From the NCBI GenBank assembly GCA_023213395.1, contig CM041465.1, forward strand, positions 249,619,741 to 249,683,740: a DNA stretch of 64,000 nucleotides, given 5' to 3'. Position numbers and translations under genes: made by a program. The notes under the pieces were generated by a model. The model saw only the letters and a list, made by a program, of their open reading frames with translations. It was not told the DNA's origin and did no database searches. This stretch comes from Cycas panzhihuaensis. Lineage: Eukaryota; Cycadophyta. The first letter of the stretch is position 1, and each line of letters starts with the position of its first letter. Positions 55,691 through 64,000 of this stretch are shown one piece after another.

Positions 55691-56840
55691 TATTAACTAA
55701 TCTATTGGGAATTGTATCAACTTAGGCCAGATGACATATTATGTCACTGCATTCGACCTCATGAGATGTACCAAGTTATTGCTCAAACTCATAAGGAAAT
55801 ATTGAGAGGCCACATGGAGGTAAAAAATCATGGAGGAAAGTTTTGACTATTAGCTTTTGGTGGCCTACACTTTTCAAAGGTATTTGACAATTGGTAAAGA
55901 ATGTGACCAATGTTAGAGAACATGTAAGCCGTGACACTAAGATTTTAATCCATTGAACCTAGTGTTACCATTAATGCTGCTTGAAAAATAGGGTTTGGAT
56001 TTTGTGGGTCCCATTAAGCCAACAACACATAGATCCCATGCAAGTTATATTTAGGTGGCTACTGATTACACAACTAAATGGGTAGAAGCATGACCACTTT
56101 GAAAGGCAAATATAACTAACACAACAAGATTCCTATATGAAGTGATTATCTTAAGATTCAATTATCCTCTCAAGTTAGTATGTAGTTAAGGATCATGTTT
56201 TTAAATGAATTTATTAGGGAATTAGTAACTATACTTATGCCTAACCATCATAAATCAACCCCCTACTATTCATGAGAAAACAACAAAGAAAAAATTTCCA
56301 ACAAAATCCAAGAGAGATAGTTGAGAAATTTTTTTGATATTGGAAGATCTAATTAGATGGAAAAAATACTTTAAATTTTGTGGAAATTCTACACCACATA
56401 TAAATAAGCAATAAACCAAACTCTATTCAAACTTGTATACATAATTGAAGCCTTATTCTAGTTGAGTTTTAGATTTTAAGTTTGAGGGTGGCACTCACTT
56501 ATTGATTAGATGATACTTAGTCACTTCGTAAAAGGTTGTGGCAGTTAATACAACTATAAGAAGATTGATAGGAAGTGGAATGATTACAAGAGATAAAGAA
56601 GACCAGATAAAAGGTATGGTATGACCACAACATCAAGTCACCTGAATTCAATGAAGAAGATCAAGGGTTACTTTATGACGATAAATTCTAAATTCATCTA
56701 GGGAAATTAAAGATGAGATGGTAAGTTCCATATGAGGTAGGCAAGATTTTTGAAGATGGTTCTGTTTAATTAAGGGAAATTGACGAATTATAGTTGTTGA
56801 CATTAGTGAATGGCAATAGACTAAAACCTTATCACCATTA
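55691..56840 (+). pseudogene. Element G integrase relic
   Basis: The HHCC part reads YQVIAQTHKEILRGHMEVKN (55770-55830) and a broken C-x-x-C near 55905-55930. The core near 56015-56090 reads ATDYTTKWVEA in one frame (first Asp). The region of the third acidic residue is not readable. The C-terminal domain is clearer: KVWYDHNIKSPEFNEEDQGL, LYDDKF, then GKLKMRW and VPYEVGKIFEDGS (56605-56765), ending NGNRLKPYHH near 56838. Heavily decayed. Confidence 0.75.
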
Positions 56841-57565
56841 GGTTATTATTCCAACAAGAATCAATTAGATGCACCATAGCATGTTGCTTGAAATTATGGA
56901 CAATCAAGGTTGTTATGGTGCTAAGGACATAATTATACCCTAGTATGTAAATAAAAATACAAGGAAAAAAAATTTGTAACTCAAAATATCATACATTTAA
57001 GCAAAATCATAGAAAAAGGTATATGACAAAATATTATATTAAAAAAATATATATATACTGAAAATAAAATATTATTAAACAGAATTGAAGAAAATATATT
57101 GAAGAACAAAAGGATAAATAAAGATATATTGAAAAAAAAAAATTAGCCAAAAAAGAAATTTAGTGAAAAAATCCTAAAAGATAAAGAGATTTTTTTAATT
57201 CTTCCTTTGAAATACATCATGCATTCCAAAATGGAATGAGAACAAGAATACATTAATTAAAAGATTGCATAGTGAATTTTGCACTATGCATTCTTTCTTG
57301 TATTCTAATGGAGAAACATACATGGAAATACATTTGATTTAAAACATCTAATGCATTATTCTTACCATCCAAGGAAGAAGAAATACTAAGAAGCTTGGAA
57401 TAGAGACTTGAAGATAATTTTTGACAAGGTTGAAGCCTAGAATAGTGTGTGTCTTGGATGATGAACACACAAAACACTTACAACAATGCACAACAATAGT
57501 ATGTCCTACCAAAGGGATGAATTTAGGTTTGGGCCTTCTAGTGTTAATTACTTACATTTCACTTT
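56841..57565 (+). other. Element G spacer after integrase
   Basis: AT-rich with A-tracts near 56960-57150. No coding frame is recognised. Confidence 0.4.
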
Positions 57566-57659
57566 TTTCTTATTAGATTCTTTGCTATTTCAGCTGTCAC
57601 ACTGAACTAGTGGAATAGCAAAGAATCTAATAAGAAAGGTTCTTTCTTCCACTAGTTCA
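57566..57659. repeat. Perfect nested inverted repeats (24 bp and 13 bp arms)
   Basis: TTTCTTATTAGATTCTTTGC plus TATT (57566-57589) is exactly inverted at 57614-57637. TGAACTAGTGGAA (57603-57615) is exactly inverted at 57647-57659. Together, 57603-57637 is one inverted copy of sequence found on both sides of it. This is the footprint expected of a replication template switch, not of a terminator or transposon end. Confidence 0.85.
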
Positions 57660-58850
57660 ATCGTAGGGTTAGGATAAAGACTGTAGATGTTCAAGAGATA
57701 TATTTACCAAAACTAAAGGTTGAATTAGAGGGGATGTCATCTACATTCTGAGGGAAAATTAAACAGTTAAGTTGGGGTGATTTTATTTATATGCAACTAT
57801 TGAATTAGGATTTGGTATTAATGGATAAAATTATTATGACCCTAAAAAGAGATAGGGAGAGGGTGCAACTAGATGTTGATATAGTCCATGTAGTCATTAG
57901 GCTTACTCAGGATGGGGACACTTTGACACTTGTAAAAAGATCATAAGTAGATTGAGAAGCTTGGGTGTGAGAGTTATGCAAAGAAAATATCCAAATTTAT
58001 TGAGAAGAGATCTAAATTATAGATATTAAGGATGAACGACTACAATAGGTGGCTAAAGTAATTGTTGTCGAGTTCTTGTCCAAATAAAAACATACTTACA
58101 TTCCTGGTAGTATGATGCAAGTACTACCATAGATTTAGGATGGAATGTAATTTAATTGGTTTGAGTTCATGGTGACTAGCGTGAGGCATTAGATAGAGGT
58201 GATCTAAACCCATCCTCTCTGGAACCCATTACACTTATTGGAAATACTATTCCATCAATGCCTTGAAACCTACACTTTACACATGCCTATTCATCAAGGG
58301 AAACCAATAATAAAGTAATGGGTAAATATATTTCCCAATACTATTTAGGATTTTAAAGTAAAAGGACAAGCGAAGAAAGAAATAATGAAAGTGGTGAAAT
58401 GGATTCAACCAAAACTAGGCAGTCCCACTCTATTCCAGTCTAAATAAGTGGTGAAGAAGAGTGTTAAATATGGATATGCAAAAGTAGAAGATATTGAGTC
58501 TACATTGTCACTCAAGGAATTGGATATGGAGCTACCATTTTAGATAGTCACAGTGTTGGGAGAAGGGTTCTCTCAACAACAAAACCTCTTAGAGGGTAAG
58601 GGCAAAGAAATCATTCATATAGTGGAAGAAATAGAGAAGGGGTACAAGGTAGAGGTTACTACCTTATAGGAAAAATTAAAAGAAAAAGATGTAATAATTA
58701 CTACCTTGATCCATATCAATAAAGATTTTCTCAAGGACACTAACTATAGGTGATCTTGGATCATATGGGCAGTCCTAATTCAGAGGAGAAGGAGGAAGAT
58801 GACACACAAATTTAAAATTTAAAATTTTTTAAGTAAGGATGGTCAACCCC
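57660..58850 (+). pseudogene. Element G post-integrase ORF of unknown function
   Basis: A single + frame stays readable for about 380 codons with scattered stops: KTVDVQEIYLPKLKVELEGM (57678-57740), MDKIIMTLKRDRERVQLDVD (57820-57880), VIRLTQDGDTLTLVKRS, YIPGSMMQVLP, FPNTI and DFKVKGQAKKEIMKVVKWIQ (58330-58410). KLGSPTLFQSK and EDIESTLSLKELDMELPF follow. The last part is coiled-coil-like (IIHIVEEIEKGYKVEVTTL, EKLKEKDVIITTLIHINKDF, 58610-58730). No transmembrane segment or env motif. It occupies the same position as the extra ORF of F. Confidence 0.6.
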
Positions 58851-58854
58851 TTTT

Positions 58855-59669
58855 TGTTGACCCAAAATAGATACTAGGGTCAAATATGATACCTGTGCAT
58901 TTGAATAGTGGAACAAATGGTATTTAGAATTCATTAAGAGACTATGAGTGCAGGTTAGCAATGCAGTAAGCATTTGAGTGGTGGAATACATGAGATTCTG
59001 GTGGAGAACAATAAAAACAAGCTCTTAGGGAATGCATAATAGGGTGTGTTCTGAAACATGGATGTATGTCAAAATATAGACAAAACTAGAATGTACGAGG
59101 AATGAATGGACTAGAATAGGTAAACGCAAGCTAATAACAACCAGAACTATACAAATACATGGGTAGATGGTTGTAATAAGATTAATCAAGCATAATCATT
59201 TGTTGAGGAGTAGATTAATTACTAAGATGTATGCATTATATAAAACTATTGGTCATAATCATTCCCCAACAGGCACATATAAGGTATTCATAGGTCATTC
59301 TCTTGTCATTTTAAGTGTAAGAGCTAATTTTTTCTATGTTATGGCATGCTTTCTAGTACAAATGGCAAGTGTATTATATTATTGAGGGAAATATACTGAC
59401 AAATGGCCATATGATAGAATAGAATTGATGTAAATAATGATGTTGCTTAATAAAATAACTGAGTTATATGGACAATATGTCTTATGTGTTACTTCTAATT
59501 AATTTATAATGATGTGATAGATAAAAATGTTGTGATTTTTGTCATATCATGGACTTATGTGGTATATATGCATGTAATTAACTCGTATTTTTACAATAAG
59601 TCCTAGTTTAGACTACAATAAGTGACCTTTAACAAGTGCCCCTTCTAAGGAGTAAAAGGGAAGTCAACA
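58855..59669 (+). repeat. Element G 3' LTR (815 bp)
   Basis: Pairs with 48988-49806. Its first 20 bases differ from the 5' copy (TGTTGACCC), so the exact start is uncertain. It ends AAGTCAACA. Confidence 0.8.
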
Positions 59670-59674
59670 TTCAT

Positions 59675-60580
59675 TAGACATAAGGAATCTAATACAAAGG
59701 TATCAACTTCTAGATTTTCCCCTAGGATCTTTTCCCTCATTCATATCATGTTCTCCCCTCTTGTTTTTATTTTCTTTTAAGCAATCTAGCCTATTTTTAT
59801 TATTTGTGGATATAATTTACATATTTTACAAGAGTTTGTGTACTTGGCTACCAAAATATTATTATGCATATATCACACACATGTAAGACTGAGCACAAAA
59901 CATCATAATAATAAAACATGAAATCTATCAAGGTGCATTCCACACTTAATAAGGTAGTAGAAAGATCCCATTTTATATAATAGATGCATTTTTATTATAT
60001 CATTAAGTAAAACTTGAAAAAAATGAAATATACATTGATGTATACATAATGGATATATGTGATGTGTTACAAGCCATTTGGATTGTGACATTATAAGAGG
60101 ACTAGTTCCTCCTTAGCATTGATAAGGAGCATTCCTCTACCACCTATTATGATTAAGATCATTTTATGGAGGATATTAATAAGGAACATCTTGAACAAGC
60201 AAACTCTAAAATACATTTTTAGGCATTAAGTTCTAAACAAGTTATGTAAGTTATGTGGTAGATGTTATTAAATTTAACAAGGAGATCAAAGCAAGTTGAT
60301 TGGGCAGAATGACTTATCAAACAAGTTACTATGAAAAAGATAGAATTAGGCCACCACCTATAATACCTCACCATGAGAATCATAAGGCTAAGTAACCTAA
60401 ATTAATGTGGCTTCTATAGTAGTCATATGGCTTGGTTGAATGAGCACATGTTCATATTACTAAGGCATTTATTCAACTTGAATATATGTGTGTGAGTTCT
60501 TATGTAAAATATGAAGGTGTATAATGGTATTAGGGCTACCAAAGAAAAGATATCTAAGAGTCATATCCTTGAGAAGAATA
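59675..60580. other. Unassigned; probably decayed gypsy interior
   Basis: No motif is readable. It lies downstream (on minus) of the gag relic at 60590-61010, so it may belong to the same minus-strand element. Confidence 0.3.
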
Positions 60581-60589
60581 ATGCACTAT

Positions 60590-61010
60590 TCCTTCAATTC
60601 AAAAAAATCCTGAGTGTGTTGACCAATGCTTTTATGTAGGAATTATGATAGAATTATGATAGAAACATCCTAAGGATATTATCTTTCATTTTGGGAAGAG
60701 TAACATGTTCTAAAAATTTCACTAACAATGCATTAGTATCTTGTATATATTATTCAAGCAACTCAGTGTATTAGTACTTACTAGCACCATTTAAAACGAT
60801 GTGACATAATAGTCTCATTTATATAGTGTTATAATAGAGATATACAATGACAAGAACAACATCAATATACTTCTCAATATCTTCATTGGGTCTATTATAA
60901 AACTTAGGAAAGCCAAAGGGAATGCATGGTATATTTCACGTTGTTACTAGAATGACCAAAGGAGGGGACCCCTCTCAATATAGATATGGAAGCCTCAATG
61001 ATGTGGTCAT
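60590..61010 (-). pseudogene. Element H: gag relic of a gypsy-type element, minus strand
   Basis: From about 60930 leftward the minus strand reads PCIPFGFPKFYNRPNEDIEK and YIDVVLVIVYLYYNTI, then MRLLCHIVLNGASKY (60790-60830). It continues with DTNALLVKFLEHVTLPKMKD and NILRMFL (60660-60740). This follows the retrotransposon gag order (P-x-F-x-G/N-x-x-x-E-D..., then L-x-G-x-A, then a W/F-x-x-L-x-x-x-F segment) but the usual Trp-Tyr is lost. No LTR could be paired. Confidence 0.5.
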
Positions 61011-63500
61011 GGATGAAATGATTATGAGTTTCAAAGGCATAATGACTAGAGATCCCTAACTTGACTGATCTTTAGACTGAAAAATAAAGGATTATTGAGA
61101 ACAAGTAGGAATATATGAATGTAGATGGATCAAGTAATACACTATAAGTGTGTAAAGGTGAAATCCCTAAAATCCTAGATACAATAACGTCTTCAAGAGT
61201 TCAAGGTTGAATGGGTGATAATCCCCTAAATTCTCATGAAATCTTGATGGGATTAATATGAAATCCTTTATGTTGAGGTGACACATTAGTAGATCAAAAT
61301 TGCTATAAATGTGGTTAGGGATTGATCCTTAAATTATTCACTAATGTGGTCACTAGAAAAATGTTGACGTAGAATAAGCATAATAATTTTCTATTGTAAA
61401 TTCCCCATATGCTTAGGTGAAAATGGGTTATTAATTTTATTAATGTTTTTACGAGTTAAACTACTTTGAGTTAGTGGTGTCTAACAAGTTTTGTGTTTGA
61501 TTTGATGTGTGTAGTCTAAATGTCTTATTTGTGTGTTAATTGGTTTATTAGGACTTCATTTGACCTTTGTAATAATGATATTAAACTAGACTAATCATTC
61601 AAAATTACATACATGTATCATTAGAGATTTTTTCCATTACTTTGAAAAAAGGCATAAACCTCCCCCTAAAAATGAGCTTCTAATCACATAAAAAATTCAC
61701 TAAGTTGCATCAAATTACTTTTATTAGTAATTTATTTTTGATATTCTTCAAAAGAATAATAAAAGAAAATGACTCTACAATATATGTGATGTCCTAAGCA
61801 AATGCATAAAATACAATCCAATAGGATTTGAAGCTCTAAACCTTTCTTAAAATATTTAAATATCATCTCGTTTGATCACAAAGTTACAACTCATTTCATT
61901 AACATACAAATGCAAACTTTAAATGGTTTTTGATGTAAATATCTTTGATAAAAACAATGATTCCACTTTATGTAATTTGAACCCTCAACTTATTTCACTC
62001 AATGCCTAAATGAGCTTCCCTATATCACAAAAGTCAAACTCCATTTCTATTGAAATCCACCTCTCTTTATTTACTTTTATATGAATAAATATTTTCTTTG
62101 ATGTAAAAATGAGATAAATTAAGAGGGTTGTACAAATGAGATTTGAAACATATTGGGTTTTGAGGTTTGAATCTATAACCCTTTCCTTCAAAATTAAATT
62201 GAGCTCCTTATCTAGCCAATAAGTCATTATTATTAACATAATCCTGCTTCCCTTCTGTGCGCTCCCCCCCCCCCTACCTACCTTTATATGCCATTACTTT
62301 CTTTCACTATGTAAATCAATGCAAGGGATGAAGGATAAAAGAAGGAATGAATTTAATAAGGATCCTTGACCTTCATTTCTTAATATCTTTTAACCTTCTC
62401 ACTAACTAGTAAACCCCATTTCCTTTGGTTTTTATACATAAGAGACTTTTGTTGTGCAAAATTGGGTAAACATAAATTTTCAAAATGGTGTTGCACTCAA
62501 CAATATTTAACCCCGTGAGCTTTAATTTTTAAGTCCTATAAAACTCTCCCTAATCAATTTTATCTTGCATATAATGTTGAAGTGGGGGACAACATCTGTT
62601 TATGACTCATGTGCCCATTTATCTTTAAATCAAAATTACAAGTGTGAAATGCTATGTAATGGAACTAAGCCAAATGCAAACTAAATAAAAAACACAATAA
62701 AACAAATGAAAAAATAAGGAAAAAAAAAAAAAAAACAAAAAATGAGATTGCATGAATATGTGTAGGTTCATGAAAGGGGCAAATCAAGTCTTGTGCTATG
62801 GGGGAGGTTGTTAAAGGAGACACAAATTTAATTTATAGGATTAGCCTGATTCTCAGATTTTCAATACAATTATAACCTTTTGTAATAGTTGAGGGTTGAT
62901 TAAATGGTATTCCACTTCATTGAGATGGTTGAGGCAGGTATTCAATCCACTATAGTAATAAATGGTATGCTCATGAGCCTTTAACAAAAGACTTTTAATC
63001 TCAATGAATCTAAAATTATTTTTGAACACATGAAGAGCAAAATTTGAGCTATTATGGATCTTACTCTACTAAGGCCACCATTGATATGCATTTACTTTTA
63101 TAAGAGAACATAGGTATTGTAATTAATATAAACTTACAGAACATGGTGAATATGAATGGGGAAGGTCAAGAGACTAGCACTTGAGAAGTATGTTGAAGTA
63201 TATAAGAAAGGGTTAGAGTTGTAGTAGGATAAGGACATCATCCCAAGTTGGCATAACGTTAAAAATATATAGTAAGGAAAGGAAGACATCTCTTAAATTA
63301 TACAAGGAAGGACATGAGTTTTGTCATTTCCTTAGGTAGTTAAGATCCATTTCAATTGAGTTAAGGTAAGATATTTTGGATGATAAGATGTGGATAAATT
63401 TAACAATCACAGGGTAAATACAAGGAAATTAAAAAAGAGATAGAAATAATTATATAGAAACACTATTAGGTTTAGAAGCATTTAATGGGAACTATGTAAG
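61011..63500. other. Unassigned sequence with simple runs
   Basis: Contains a C-run of 11 (62264-62274) and an A-run of about 16 (62720-62735). No coding motif, repeat partner or RNA gene is seen. Confidence 0.4.
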
Positions 63501-63829
63501 ATGAATGTAGAAAGGACATTAATAAACTAAAAAGTCATAGGAAAATTGTAATGAAAATAGAGGAAGGTATGACGTAGGAGGATGCTAAGTATGCAATTAG
63601 GAGGAATAGTGCTAGAGCATATGATAGAGAATACCACATTGAAGATATGAACATAAATGAGAAAATCAATACCATGCTTAAAGAATTGAGGGCAAATGAT
63701 AGAGACAATTAGGATTTTACAAAGAAGAAATGGCATATGAAAGAAAGTAAGGAAGACTACAATGAAGAAGGGGGATCAACTACAAAGGATCTGCATAGAA
63801 AGGAAAGGAAGAAAAATGGGGGTAAATGA
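63501..63829 (+). pseudogene. Unrecognised charged coding relic
   Basis: One + frame reads DECRKDINKLKSHRKIVMKI, then EEGMT, a stop, EDAKYAIRRNSARAYDREYH, then IEDMNINEKINTMLKELRAN, a second stop, DFTKKKWHMKESKEDYNEEG and RKERKKNGGK. It is rich in Lys, Arg, Glu and Asp with helical character and only two stops in about 110 codons. I do not recognise it; a gag N-terminus is one possibility. The rest of the window to 64000 is purine-rich with no clear frame. Confidence 0.35.
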
Positions 63830-64000
63830 AACTACATAAAATAGACTAGAAAGTAGCTAATGATGACAAGGAATATTTAATATACACTTCTAAAATGAGA
63901 GGGATAGAATACAACTAGAATGAAATGTACATAATCGTTTTATACAAGGATAAAGATGGCCGTAAAAGAAAAAAAAGGAAGGAAGTGGGCACTAAACCAT

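Larger units (their letters stand above)
48988..59669 (+). mobile_element. Element G: decayed Ty3/gypsy retrotransposon with post-integrase ORF
   Basis: LTRs 48988-49806 (819 bp) and 58855-59669 (815 bp) flank gag, PR, RT, RNase H, integrase and an extra ORF on +. The primer site (49808-49820) is a decayed tRNA-Asp type like that of F. Flanks CTTAT (48983-48987) and TTCAT (59670-59674) may be a target duplication with two transitions. LTR identity is about 78% over a 97-base hand count, so G is old. The gag has three zinc-knuckle positions and the ORF after integrase parallels that of F, so I infer a shared family. Confidence 0.85.

Noticed and set aside
57566-57659. Transcription terminator or MITE
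   Set aside because: The overlapping double inverted repeat is better explained by a template switch; there is no target duplication and no terminator context.
57660-58850. Env-like gene in element G
   Set aside because: No signal peptide, transmembrane segment or surface-protein pattern is visible; the region is charged and coiled-coil-like.
1-64000. rRNA, tRNA or snRNA genes
   Set aside because: I looked for their conserved boxes on both strands and saw none beyond the primer-binding sites and the TRIM boxes; a covariance-model scan would be decisive.

Overview
This window looks like intergenic DNA from a land plant with a very large genome. A gymnosperm (conifer or cycad type) is my best guess; a fern or a large-genome angiosperm cannot be excluded. 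The sequence is AT-rich, roughly one third G+C by eye. I found no intact host gene in 64 kb. Nearly everything recognisable is decayed Ty3/gypsy and Ty1/copia LTR retrotransposon, plus fragments of plant pentatricopeptide repeat (PPR) genes. All coding regions carry in-frame stops and frameshifts. I therefore annotate domains as pseudogene segments, and their edges are approximate.

Layout. 1-5.5 kb is the 3' part of a gypsy element A on the + strand (protease, RT, RNase H, integrase). 5.6-8.4 kb holds an (AT)n tract, an unrecognised minus-strand coding relic and blank sequence. A tandem array of about 90 bp units (8.4-8.74 kb, resuming at 45.93 kb) was the target of a large gypsy-type element B (8745-45928). 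B has 2.7 kb LTRs but no recognisable pol, and it carries two PPR gene fragments. Copia-type element C (12762-22165) lies inside B, and copia-type element D (14350-19072, minus strand, exact TSD TGAAT) lies inside C. A second insertion in B is copia element E (23370-41359, minus strand, with a decayed gag-PR-IN-RT-RH). Gypsy element F (28332-38646, + strand) sits in the gag of E. A miniature LTR element (TRIM, 36214-36525, exact TSD ATATT) sits in an extra ORF of F. The nest is therefore B[C[D]] plus B[E[F[TRIM]]].

To the right, 46.0-48.98 kb is unassigned. Gypsy element G (48988-59669, + strand) belongs to the same broad type as F: three gag zinc knuckles, a primer site resembling the complement of tRNA-Asp, and an extra ORF after integrase. 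Beyond G lie a minus-strand gag relic (60.6-61.0 kb) and a charged, unrecognised coding relic (63.5-63.83 kb).

LTR divergence (hand counts on partial alignments) follows the nesting: B about 78% identical, C about 85%, D about 91%, E about 88%, F about 90%, TRIM 94% (76 of 81). Primer-binding sites decay in the same order, mostly by C-to-T and G-to-A changes, as expected for long-methylated, silenced repeats. The main points of interest are gene-fragment capture by B and probably D, the TRIM with Pol III-like A and B boxes, and the post-integrase ORFs of F and G.
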